Assembly: GCA_019828545.1 (NCBI GenBank)
Contig: JACVRA010000128.1
Coordinates: forward strand, 434,001 to 498,000
Length of the DNA: 64,000 bases
Direction of reading: 5' to 3'
Source of the DNA: Paracamarosporium sp. OC-R06-R3
Lineage: Eukaryota > Ascomycota > Dothideomycetes > Pleosporales > Didymosphaeriaceae
A program made the translations under genes and the position numbers. This document shows positions 43,139 through 53,569 of this stretch, piece after piece (the stretch's first letter is position 1; every line of letters begins with the position of its first letter). The notes beneath the pieces were generated by a model, which ran no database searches, was not told the origin of the DNA, and was given only the letters and a program-made list of their open reading frames with translations.

Positions 43139-45285
43139 TGTCTTTTAGCCGCGAACTCTCTGTTAAGACACCAGCATCCTTTTAACAGTGCGCCTCGTGG
43201 ATGTATTCGCCCGAAGACCGGATGGCTCAATCGAGCTTGTCCTCGTCACGAGCACGATTCGCGGGGAACATGCATCTTCCGTACAAGAACGGGCCGTTTC
43301 ACAAACGGATGCCTTGGCAGACATGGTGTTAGTCCTGTTGTTGCTGAGTTTTGCGGGGCGGTTGAATCTCGGATGAAGATCTCTAAGCTACACATGCGGC
43401 GCGTCGGCATTTGCTGTCGGTTTGAAATCTGGTTGGCACGGTGCATCCTCTTTGTAGTAAGCCGTTCTAAATAAGCAATTGGATTTATGTCACGAAAAGT
43501 CTTCACAGACGTTACGGTGCAGCCAAGAGTTGCTTGATGGAGGCGACGCGGCGATGTTGAGGTTGCGGGACTGTACATGACGTCATTGCTGTAGGCACCT
43601 CAATGTGCCAAAACAAAGGTAACTCCCCTTGCTCCTGCGATCTATCGTGTATGTCTGCACAATTCTAGAATCAAGAACGGCAACAGTTCTCCCCTTAAAT
43701 ATATAGTTTCACTGTTGTTCGACCACCTTGTTCAAGCTCCAGGCACCGATGCTGTTCTCAGATACATGCTTTACATACTCCGTCCTGGCATTTCAGTGCA
43801 TCTACAATACCTATCGCTGGAAGAAGCTTTTTTGCTCCATGTTATTAATGCTAAGATTATTTCAATGAATGCTCTGAGCATCTGGCAATTAGGAAGTAAC
43901 TATCCCCTCTGCTTCAGAGATGCTGAAGATAGTAATTTCGTTCACAGATACTACGAAGTAAAGCCTTCCCAATAGAATATCAGCAACGATGTTCTTAAAA
44001 CGTTCACGTTCTACGAAAAACCAGAATGTGGACATCCACCTCAACTTTGGCTTCGTTCAGTTTCTATGGACCCCCCGACAACGATCACCAAACCCGTTGT
44101 ACTCAATAATGTCCTCTTGTATGGTTCATATGCGACCAATAGATATCATTCAAATCGCCAGTCCCCGGGCACCATGAGAGGACATCCAATTGAAGTTCAC
44201 CTAGAGCTAATGGTGGGAAATGCACTGGATCATATATGGCTCGTTACAGATTTGTTAAGACTGGTGTCTCGATGCGCAATTCCCATCACATCTCTACGAT
44301 TCCTACACTAAAACAGCGCAAAGCATCACGAACAACGTAAACCGGTACTGGAAGGCCAGATACTCAGCGTTGTCTGTTCTAACCAAATTAGCCTTAGCTC
44401 AACTAATAAACTGGTAGACCTTCCACCATCGTGACCAACCTCAATCTCATGCATGTTCGCTCGTAAGATAATCTCCTCGACATGTTTTGCTGTGGAGGTT
44501 AGAGTCGAAATCGATTTTTTAGCAAGTATACACACCGTTATACCATCGCGGACTTATTTCCGCACTTCCCGCATCGCTTATGAATGTAGCTCAGCCCTAA
44601 TCGTCAAAAATCGCCGGACGTTATAAATCATGAAGCGACAACAACATGTGATGCGACGCACACTATGTCCGAAGAGGCGTCCTTGCTCTCTACAATCCAC
44701 AGACTATGTCTAATTCAGGCGCACCTAGCAAATGTGGCTTCTATTATTGGGGCACCATCACTCTTTAACGTAGAAACTTCATGCATCAAGCCTTGCCTAG
44801 CCCCATCAGGTACCTAGCAACGCTACACTACAGCGAATCATGACCTCATGTTTAGAAACCATCATTTTCTAAATGAGTACATATATGCTAACTCCACCAG
44901 CCCACCTTTTTCCGTGTTAGACGTCCACGTCACCATCGCTTCCATTTGTTTGAAAGAGCCAAAATTTGATATTCCGCATCAAGTATATGCAACATCCTCA
45001 CTTCAACAGAACGGACGAAACCGTTAGCGCACTCGTCCGCAATTACCGGCAATCACAAAACTAGGCGCGCCCAGCATTGTACGTACAGGTCTGATTGGGT
45101 CTCTTGGATACAACTTCTCATTATTTCAAGCCACAGTTTGTACCTCGCGCGCCGAACGTAGTTACTTGATTTCTAATCTTCCAAGAAGAATCATATAAAT
45201 AGACGGCACAATCAAAAGGAAAACACAGAACTCAACACGCAACCCACCTCATTCAAGAAACCCACTGAAAGCACAATCTCCCACC
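43139..45285. other. gene-free intergenic region with GST promoter
   Basis: This 2.1-kb region lies between divergent beta-glucosidase and GST genes. Many short open frames occur but none shows a motif. The right end carries a TATA-like element (45194-45201) and a CA-rich leader for the GST. The rest is unexplained. Confidence 0.4.
45194..45201 (+). promoter_or_regulatory. TATA box of the GST gene
   Basis: tataaata lies about 85-92 bp before the ATG at 45286 and is followed by a CA-rich leader, the usual layout of a fungal core promoter. Confidence 0.6.
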
Positions 45286-46008
45286 ATGTCTATCCAACCA
45301 CTCCACGTCTGGGGCCAGCTCCTCGGGCCCAACCCAGTAAAAGTCCAAATCATGCTTCGCGAGCTCAACATCCCCTACGAAGATGATCCCCTCGATCGCT
45401 CCCAAGTCAAGTCCCCCGCATACACGGCCATCAATCCCAACGGCCGCTTCCCCGCAATCCATGATCCAAACACAGACATCACGCTCTGGGAATCAGGCGC
45501 CATCCTCGAGTACCTCGTCGACAAGTACGACACCGAGCGTAGGATTTCTTTCGAGCCCGGATCCAAGGAAGCCTACCATGCAAAGCAGTGGCTGTACTAC
45601 CAAGTCTCAGGCCAGGGCCCGTACTACGGGCAAGCAGTCTGGTTTAGGTACATTCATGCAGAGAAGCTCCCTTCGGCGGTGGAACGGTATGTCGCGGAGG
45701 TGAAGCGCGTGACGGGCGTGTTGGAAGGTCACCTGCAAAAGCAGAAAGAGCTTTTCAAGGGCGGCGACGGGCCGTGGTTGGTGGGCGGGAAGTTTTCGTA
45801 TGCGGATTTGGCGTATGCGCCGTGGCAGTGGGAGGCCATTATTCTGTCGACGAAGTGTGGGTTAGTAAATAATGGGTTTGACTCGGAGGAGTTCCCGCTT
45901 GTGAAGGAGTGGGTGGAGAAGATGATGAAGAAGAACACGATTGGTGAGACTGTTGGAACGTTTGGAAATTTTCTCGTAGGGTTTTTTGCTTCTAAGAAGG
46001 ATGAGTAG
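45286..46008 (+). CDS. glutathione S-transferase (Ure2/GTT-type)
   Basis: A single exon encodes 240 residues. The N-terminal thioredoxin-like domain has NPVKVQIMLRELNIPYED, the cis-proline region NPNGRFPAIHD and the glutathione gamma-glutamyl motif ESGAILEYLVDKYD. The helical C-terminal domain shows KQWLYYQVSGQGPYYGQAVWF and the conserved SYADLAYAPW segment of the N-capping box. All parts of a soluble GST are present. It likely conjugates glutathione to electrophiles or reduces peroxides, in detoxification. The layout resembles Ure2-like fungal GSTs. Codon use is GC-rich at the start, as in expressed genes. It converges on the coiled-coil repeat gene with a 326-bp spacer that contains a strong hairpin. 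Confidence 0.92.
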   Translation: MSIQPLHVWGQLLGPNPVKVQIMLRELNIPYEDDPLDRSQVKSPAYTAINPNGRFPAIHDPNTDITLWESGAILEYLVDKYDTERRISFEPGSKEAYHAKQWLYYQVSGQGPYYGQAVWFRYIHAEKLPSAVERYVAEVKRVTGVLEGHLQKQKELFKGGDGPWLVGGKFSYADLAYAPWQWEAIILSTKCGLVNNGFDSEEFPLVKEWVEKMMKKNTIGETVGTFGNFLVGFFASKKDE

Positions 46009-46262
46009 AGGTGTTGAGTCGCGGCCTTGGGAAGCTAAGAGATATTGATTACTCTTGCCATCTGGCTTGCTATGTCCTTTGTGTGTTACAAGAGAAGATA
46101 GCACGATTTCCACAATAGGCACAGATAAGGATGAAATGATATGGAAACAAGCTCAATTGCAGTGCTTCTATCCTACACGACCAATTCTTCAACCCCACCA
46201 AAATGCCCGAAGGCCTCATCTCCCCCCCAAATCCTCCTCCCTCCCCGCTCCCCCCAAAGCAA

Positions 46263-46323
46263 CCCACCTCACTTGCGCGCGAGCGAAAGCCCAGCGAAGC
46301 CATCCCGGCGCAAGTGAGGTGGG
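46263..46323. repeat. inverted repeat / potential hairpin between convergent 3' ends
   Basis: A perfect 16-bp arm (cccacctcacttgcgc, 46263-46278) recurs inverted at 46308-46323 (gcgcaagtgaggtggg), with a 29-nt spacer. It lies between the GST stop and the coiled-coil gene stop and could form a GC-rich stem in either transcript. It may help end or separate the two convergent transcripts; that role is inference. Confidence 0.75.
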
Positions 46324-46334
46324 GTGTCGACACC

Positions 46335-48642
46335 CTACACCAGAGCTGGTCCGTCCGTCCCCTTGAACTCCACAGAGGAGTCACTGTCACCTCCATCCGA
46401 GGAGGACTCGGACACCAGCTCTGGTGTTCCAGCACGCTCTGAGAGCTTGTGCTCGACGTCGCAGGCGACGTCGTGGAGCACTGACCAAGTGCTTAAGCAC
46501 TGGTAGTGCAGGGTGTCGACTTGCTTCAGTGCTGCATCAGCAGCAGCGCGCGTGTGGCGCAGGGAGCGGTCCAGCTCTGCAATCGTGGACCGAGCCTGGG
46601 TCAACTCCGATTTGATAGTGGTGGTGGACTTCTCGGTGACGAGATCTTGTGCTGTGGTGGTGGCTTCGGCACGAGCGGCGACGAGGTCGCGCTGGGTGGT
46701 ACGGAGGAGCTCGCTGGTGCGATCGAAAGTCATCTTCAGCGAGGCGTGGTTGGCCGCTAGGCCGTTGTATTGGACTGAGAGCGAAGTGATCATGCGCTGT
46801 TGCTCGTTGTAGGCGTTCTGGAGCGCAATGGCGGTGTTCTGGATCTGGGTGCGTTGATAGTGAGCTTGGATGGCATCCTTGTGCGCAGAGAGAGCGTCTT
46901 GTTGTTGCTTCTCGACTTCTTGCTTGGTAGCTTCAAGCTCCTTCTTGGCGGCGGCGAGCAGCGACGCGAAGTGCTGCTGCGGGCGGATCTTCTTCTTTAT
47001 TGCGTTGAGCTCATCCTTAAGGGTGACAAGTTGGGTTGCAGCGTGCTGATTGTCCTGAGCTTTCTTCATGTAGGCCTTGAGTTCGTCATTCGTAATTGAG
47101 AGCTGGCGCATGGTCTTCTCCTTGGTTGCTTCAAGCTCGCGCTTGCTAGTGGTGAGCTGGGTTAGGGTATTTTTGGATTCTTGGACCTCCTGCTTGGTAG
47201 CCTCAAGTTCGTACTTCACAGTAGTAAGTTGAGTGATAGTGTGCTTTTCCTTGGCTGCAAGGTCGTGCTTGGCTGCAGTGAGCTGGTCAATGGTGCATTG
47301 GTACTCTTGGGCTTCTTTCTCCTTCGTCTTGTTGGTAGCAGCGAGCTGAGCCACAGTGTAGTGAAGCTCTTCGGCTTCCTTGTCCTTGACTTCGAGTTCC
47401 TTCTTAACCATAACGAGCTGAGTGACAGTGTTTTTGTGGTTTTGGACTTCCTTCTCCTTGGCGACGAGGTCCTTCTCGAGCTGGGCAGCAGTATGTTGAT
47501 GCTTTTGGACTTCCATGTCTTTTGCCTCGAGGTCTTTCTTGATAGCAGAGAGCTGGGCGATAGTGTGTTTGTGGTCTTGAGCTTCCTTCTCCTTAGCGGC
47601 GAGGTCCTTCCGGGCGGCAGCGAGCTGGACGACAATGTGCTTGTGCTCCTGGGCTTCCTTCTCTTTGGTCTCAAGGTCTTTCTTAGCGGCAGCGAGCTGA
47701 GCGACAGTGTGCTGATGCTCTTCGATTTGCTTGTCCTTAGCGTTGAGTTCCTTGTTGATGGCAGCGAGCTGGCTGTACTTTCCGGCAATGATACGAGCGT
47801 TCCTGAGACCAGCCTCTGCTTTCTCCTTCTTGACTGCCGCGAGCTCGTCCTTGAGCTGGGCGAGGATGCGCTTGTACTTTTGGACTTCCTTGTCCTGAGT
47901 CCAAAGGTTCTTCTCCTTGTTCCAAAGCTCCTTCTCTTTGGTCTCAAGCTCGTTCTTGGCGGCAGCGAGCTGAGTGACAGTGTCCTGGTGCTCTTCGACC
48001 TCTTTCTCTTTGACCTTGAGCTTCTTGTCCATGGTAGCGAGCTGACCAGACTTTCCGGCAATGATACGAGCATTCCTGAGACCAATCTCACTCTTCTCTT
48101 TCTTGACAGCCTCAAGCTGGTCCTTGACGGTGGTGAGCTGAGCAGTTGTGGACTCGACTTCCTTTGTCTTGGCGACGAGCTCATCCTTCACAGCAGCAAG
48201 CTGGGTGGCGAGGGCGGACTCGCGACCTTGAGGTTCATGGGAGGTCCTGAGCTTGGACTCGGTAGCGTCAAGCTGACAGATGTTAATTCATGCAACAAAT
48301 AGGATACTGATAACATATGAGGGTCACACTTACATTGGCGTTAAGCTTGTTTGCTCCCATCGCGTGATCGTTGAGGCAGTCCTTGAGCTCGGCTGCGGAC
48401 ACATTGGCCTTCTTATCCGCTTTCATGGCGACAAGCTGACCCTTGAGAACGGCAGCCATCTCCTCGGCATCGTCGACCTCCTCGCAGGAGTGGGCGGGAG
48501 CAGCAGCGATCTTCTCGATGCGCAAGACAGCGGAGTCGCACTTGGCCAAGGCAGAACCGTCGCGATGGAGAGAAGCGCGAACGCGGTTGAGCGGCTCGGA
48601 GATGCCAGCAATCTGCGTGATGGTGTAGGTGTTGTGAGACAT
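46335..48642 (-). CDS. coiled-coil protein built from 24-residue tandem repeats
   Basis: Two exons (48642-48334 and 48272-46335) with a 61-bp GT-AG intron encode 748 residues. The start MSHNTYTITQIAG is taken because it has a good context and the N-terminal 100 residues are a helical, repeat-free region. The middle is built from about ten tandem units of 24 residues, for example TVAQLAAAKKDLETKEKEAQ, with some units shortened to 21. Two longer copies carry the text LRNARIIAGK. The pattern is Leu/Ala/Lys/Glu heptad-like and predicts a long coiled coil. A different helical region and an acidic tail (SSSDGGDSDSSVEFKG) follow. No family is recognised. It is likely a structural or scaffolding filament-like protein. 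Four copies of a short motif lie in its promoter. Confidence 0.72.
46990..48170 (-). repeat. array of 72-bp (24-codon) coding repeats
   Basis: Within exon 2 the minus strand carries consecutive degenerate units of 72 bp; a few are 63 bp. The consensus in protein is T-[VI]-x-Q-L-x-x-x-K-x-[DE]-L-x-x-K-[ED]-K-E-x-Q-x-H-K. The nucleotide units are similar enough to suggest amplification by slippage or unequal exchange. Boundaries are approximate. Confidence 0.65.
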
Positions 48643-48690
48643 TGTGATGAGTCCGTAAGTTGACAAAGTGGTTGGAAAGTGTTGAACAAG

Positions 48691-48835
48691 TGTCGCGAGA
48701 CAAGAGTTGTCGTGGCGAGTATTGGTGTCGTGAGACAGAGATTGGTGCTTTTCAGCAAAAGATGTCGTGAGACGTAAGAGTGTGCTGTTAGGCAAAGAGT
48801 GCTGTTAAGCAGAGTTTGGTGTCGTTAGACAAGAG
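48691..48835. promoter_or_regulatory. four copies of a direct promoter motif TGTCG[CT][GT]AGAC
   Basis: Copies at 48691 (tgtcgcgagacaagag), 48726 (tgtcgtgagacagag), 48763 (tgtcgtgagacgtaagag) and 48820 (tgtcgttagacaagag), all in the same orientation. They sit 50-200 bp upstream of the coiled-coil repeat gene start at 48642. Clustered direct copies suggest binding sites for a regulator. No matching factor is known to me. Confidence 0.5.
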
Positions 48836-49141
48836 ACCGTTACAATTGCAAGATTGTGGGGTTGCAAGCGTGTGTTGGTTGGAGACTCAGAAAGAGCGCG
48901 GGCAGGTTAATATTGTCTAGGCAGCAAACGCTGGCTCCGTTTGCTCGTCCCACTTTTCGAAGTGCAGGAGGCAAGAGTGATGCGGTGAATGGGAGAGTGA
49001 ATAGCGAACAGACGCAAGTCAAAAAGGCGAGGCGGAGCCTTGGTGCTATTGATTCACCTAGGCACTGGCGCCGGGCATATTGAACCAGAATTTGTCGTCT
49101 GAACACCACAAGAGCATTGTCGCTGGATCGGAAATATTGGT
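48836..49141. other. intergenic spacer upstream of the repeat gene
   Basis: These 306 bp lie between the promoter repeats and the 3' end of the 179-residue gene. No gene or further repeats are seen. Confidence 0.35.
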
Positions 49142-49681
49142 TCATGGAAATGTCCGGCTCCAGGTGTAGTTCACCTTCTCGGGCTCTTTACGCCCCTTTT
49201 TGCTCTGCCACGACACGGCATAGGAGAGTGCCTCTTCCATGAAAGCATCTATGCTGAACGTTTCCGCACATCGCATCTCTTGCAATTCTATAATAACTCT
49301 TTTGATCCATTCCACTGCGTCTCCTATACGGCTTCCAGGCTCACACGGCATTTCCACTTGTGTCAGTATCTTAGCAACATCAACTTCCGAGGTACCTTCC
49401 ACCATCTTGCCAATCATGATGCGGCCTAGCATGTGTGGTGGAAAGGACTTGTGTTCGTCGATGTGCAACCGCCAGCCAAAAGGACTGGTGACACTGGAAT
49501 AGGCGACAGCGTCTTCCAAGTCGAAGGATGTACCACTACTAGTACTAGCTTTGGGCTCCAGCCAGAGTCCCCAATGGTATTCCTGAGCAGTTGGGCGACT
49601 TTTTGAGGACGAGGTGGCAGATGAGTTGGAAGTGCTAGGGCGGGTATAGATGGCGACGAAGACACGGATCTTGTTACTCAT
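49142..49681 (-). CDS. hypothetical protein, 179 residues
   Basis: The frame is open upstream to 49792, but the ATG at 49681 (MSNKIRVFVAIYTRP) is the better start. The body shows HWGLWLEPK, SFDLEDAVAYSS, SPFGWRLHIDEHKS, MLGRIMIGKM and a C-terminal helical part (DAVEWIKRVIIELQEMRCAE). The protein reads as a compact globular domain without membrane segments or a signal peptide. I have seen this style in uncharacterised Dothideomycete proteins but know no function. Confidence 0.65.
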   Translation of the reverse strand: MSNKIRVFVAIYTRPSTSNSSATSSSKSRPTAQEYHWGLWLEPKASTSSGTSFDLEDAVAYSSVTSPFGWRLHIDEHKSFPPHMLGRIMIGKMVEGTSEVDVAKILTQVEMPCEPGSRIGDAVEWIKRVIIELQEMRCAETFSIDAFMEEALSYAVSWQSKKGRKEPEKVNYTWSRTFP

Positions 49682-51093
49682 GTCTGGAGGCGTTATTGCG
49701 ACTGACCTATGCTGCGGAGCGAGAATAACGATCAACACCAGGGTGTTAGGGTTGTACGGCTTATAAGAATAGACGTATATTTGAATGTACACCAGGAATA
49801 GAACATCGGCAATTATCCGAAGGCAAAATGCAAGTGTTGACGCGCTACACGACTCAGGTCAACGCTTGACATCCGTAACGATAATTAGCGACGGACCGAT
49901 ACTGGGACTATCCTCTAGGCTACTTACCACTAGGAGGACGACAACCATTCAGAACGCCCGTGTCGAGGGCCAGAGCCGTCACGCGAACGCCTGTTTTTTT
50001 GCGACCCACGCGTGCCCGCGGCTAATGCATGGAAGTTTTCCAGAAGGCTTCCGCACTTGCGGATCCAGTGCACGAGCAAATCAAGATGCAGTATGTGCGT
50101 CGGCATGTTCGGATCTCACGAACTCTCTTTACATCCTCAGACCACACACGCAGATGCAGGGAGCGCGCCACGGAATATGATTACCTTTCTGGGGTTAGGA
50201 AGGCCTTTTGTTTGCTCAGGAAGCGCTTGTAGAATACTCTAAAGGACCAAGATGCTGCGCGCGTGGTACGCCGCGTGTCGGATGAGATTGTGTTGAGGAC
50301 ACATCTCTGAAAATCATTTGTCCAGTATCGGGCAAGCTACCACACTCCTCGTAGCGAGACTCGATCGCAACCAGAGAATCGTACGAAGTTGCGGGGTCGG
50401 TTGCCGCCGCGTATCGGATGAGCATGCAGGGAGAAAGAGAAGTTCAAGGATGGCAACGTAGCCAGTACCCGAGAGACTACTGCTCATCTATTCCGAGCGT
50501 AATACAACCCTAACTATCACATGTCAGTTACTGTCAGGCCGTACATAGGATGCTGCATAGCCACCCAGAAACCCGCTGTGGTTGCGCTCAACTATGAGGT
50601 ATGACTGAGAAAGAATGGTGGACATGGTAGGAGTCGGCGACAAATGTGGGACCGAGCGGCTACCTAGCGTTGTGTAACACTCGAACATTAGCAATGAATT
50701 ACGATTGCATCTCTTGTTGGGTTGTAGTGATTATCGAGAAACTTCACTTGCAGGAAAGACGTATCTTAAGCAGGGCATGTATTGTAGGAACCAGATACTC
50801 GATAATCACGCATCGAGGCGAAGACCAATGGTAAGCCCAATCTTCTAATTACACTAGACCGCAAATGAGTCTGGTTCGTCCAACGTGATCAACTTACAAA
50901 GATCCGTCCCGCCATATCGCTGTGTCATGTCATGTCATTTCATAACATCCATCGCAAATGCCGACACAAGAAAAGCCGCAAGGACGCAGAAGTCCACCGT
51001 GAAAATTCAGAGAGAGAGGGTCCGACGGCTAAGACCATGTCAATAATGTCCATCCACCACCCAGCGAGCGGAGACATAGAACACTAGAGGGAT
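49682..51093. other. gene-free intergenic region
   Basis: This 1.4-kb stretch lies between two minus-strand genes. Open frames at 49785-50242 and 50646-50834 have no motif. It should hold the promoter of the 179-residue gene at its left end. No repeats or RNA genes are seen. Confidence 0.4.
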
Positions 51094-52917
51094 CTACCAA
51101 ATCCAACCGGACTGCTTCTTCGGAGCGTCTGGAACGGGAGTTGGGGTGACGGCGCCCTCCTCGTCCTGAACCTTTGATTTCTCCTCTTCCAAATCAAGCA
51201 CGAAGTCCTCCATCTTCTTCATCTCATCCTCATCCACCTCGGCCCATTCAGCCCAATCGCGACCGAACTTGCCAGCGAGCTGAGGGCCCCAGAAGCGCTT
51301 CATGATCTTGGCCATCGTATAGCGAGCATAGATACCACCTTCATGACGGCGAGTCTTGATCATCTCCTTGAGATTCCACAGGCCAGGCTTATTATCACCG
51401 ACCATGAAGATCTGGTGGGGCGTGTCGGGCGGAGGGCGAGACGAGCCAGTCCACCAGTTCTTGAGGACACGGACAACGGACTTGCGAGCGCGAGGATTAT
51501 CGAAGCCGGTGGCGCCATTCTTCCTCTCAGGGATGGCCAGGCGAGGCGAATGGGCTTGCTGGTTGTAGTAAGCATAATGCTTTTGCTCTTCCTCAGTTGG
51601 GGTGTCGAGGTGGACCAAAGCGCCCGTTTGCTCCTCAACGATGACGCCGTCGGAGGTGGCTTTGAGCAGACCGTTCTCCATCTCGATCTGGGACGTCAAC
51701 TTCCAGTCGGCCTCCGTGTCGGAAGCGTTGCCAGGGTCGTCGTCTTGGATGATGGCAACTTGCCCCTTGGTCGGCGTAACGTTGTCCTGCTCGCACATAG
51801 CGGACATCATTTTGGATTTCGTGTGGATTGACGTGGAAACCTGTGAGTTGTGTGAGCGCTGTTGGTTCAAAGTGGTGACGTTCGAAATATGGGTAGAGTT
51901 TGTATGGAACGCAGCAGAATCGTTGGAAACCCGCTCAATGTGGCGTGCAGTCGATCGCTGCCGAGTGGGTGGTGAGTGGGTTGTGTGAGATGCTGGGTCT
52001 CTTATACGTGGTTCGCCTTCAACATTGACATGCGCCACAGGTGCCACAGTTTCAAAGGTGGGTGCCTGGACAGTGAAATACTGGGCACGTCTGAGAGCCT
52101 CTTCACTATCTGCACTCCTTCCGTATTCGTCGACCTTCACACTGCGATTAGCTTTGGAACCCTTCATCATATGATGCCCGACTGTAACCAATTCTTGATC
52201 ATATACGGCCAGTGCTTCTTCGACCAGCGGTGCATTTTGACGATCATGCGCGGTTTCGGAAACTTTGTGTCCACCTCGTCGAAGAAATTCCGTACAAGTC
52301 TTGTAGTTCGAGTGGAACTCACGCCCCTGCAGAGATAATGGTGATGGCATGCGCTCATAACTACTGTAGTCACATTCGTACCGCTGGATCGAGTCCTCTT
52401 CTGATATGGGTGCACGCCATTCCCCTGTCCGCTTTCGCTCTTTTTCAAATCGATCAGACGTTACAATAGGTTTTATCGTTGATATAATCGAACCTTTTCT
52501 GAAATATTCTGCCTGTTCTCCTGTGGGTGTATGGCGCATCTTGTTGAGTAGCTGTGGGTCAACTAAGGTCAGTTCGCCCCCACGCTCACCGGCGTCTCCA
52601 TGTGATAAGAAATTGTGGGTTAGAGTTACGGGCAGCTCGTACCCGCTGTGGAGGTCAGAACCATGCGAGTGATGTGTGGCTTCATGTCGGCGTCTTTCGC
52701 CAGGGATTGAGGGGAAGTTGTGGCGATGAATAGGCCGTACTGACGTTGGATTAATTGTTTACACTGAACAACTCTAGGAGAGAAGGTACAACCTACACGT
52801 TGTATCTGAACTACTTGAAGACAAGGACCCAGTCCGTTGAGCCCGGAGCTCCGTGCACTTAGTTCTTTTAGTCATTTCACATGCAATAGAAGAGTTGAGG
52901 CCAAAGAAAATCCACAT
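51094..52917 (-). CDS. hypothetical protein, about 588 residues, two exons
   Basis: The long frame (52739-51094) has no ATG before 52539 but is open and protein-like up to an acceptor (ACGTCAG) at 52740. Joining it to an upstream exon 52917-52797 over a 57-bp intron with a GTAGGT donor keeps the frame (SSSSSDTTLRPIHRHNF). Start options are 52917 or 52875; a start at 52539 would give 481 residues. The N-terminal 350 residues are His/Ser/Glu-rich and disordered. From about residue 410 there is an ordered region (ARKSVVRVLKNWWTGS, MVGDNKPGLWNLKEMIKTRR, GIYARYTMAKIMKRFWGPQL, then an acidic helix). No known family. The C-terminus GWIW is hydrophobic. Function unknown. Confidence 0.55.
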
Positions 52918-53569
52918 TTTCATAATGAGAGAAAACAAGAACATTGATTTATAGGAAATCTGGAACAGCGGAGGGTGTTTGGTGGACTACGTTTACGTAC
53001 CAAGGTGTTTCCACGTGTACAGCACGGAATAGATGGTTGCAATGAATTCTCACCACGAACGGCGGCAATCGGATGGGCAGGCATGGCTCCTTGTCCAAGT
53101 TGATCTGTGGATGACACACTGCATCTTCCTGAAAGAACAACGAGGAGACATTGCTCGACTGCGACAGCTATCTTTTACACAATGCTCGATGCCACCGAAA
53201 ATCGTCTTTCGACTCTGGTCAAACCACCTCTTGATGACTTGATCCTCCCTGAGAATTTTGCGCTGCACTTCGAATGTGCAAAGAGGTAGGGTAACAAGCA
53301 CAACAGAATATATATCCCTACAGTAGACTTTTGAATGCGACACAAACGCGGGGTGCTCGGATCCAGACCCCCATGTTGAACCCCTCAATCGTGGCCCCCA
53401 GTTCTGACAATCCTAAATCACACCTTTCATTACAGCTACCATGCGCACTCTCACACTTTATGTGTGCTGATTCCTAGAACAATCGCGTTTTTGTTGCCAA
53501 GTTTCGTACTTCGGTCTTGCGTCACTGCAATTTTGTCACCAAGACATAGATGCGCACTCTCAACCACCA
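52918..53569. other. divergent promoter region before the HET gene
   Basis: These 652 bp separate the minus-strand unknown gene and the plus-strand HET gene. No coding signal is seen; short frames here lack motifs. Confidence 0.4.

Noticed and set aside
47181..48302. Plus-strand open frame of 373 codons opposite the repeat gene
   Set aside because: It is the antisense of a repetitive Lys/Glu/Leu-rich coding sequence, which gives long stop-free Leu/Val/Ser text. The minus-strand protein has a clean exon structure.
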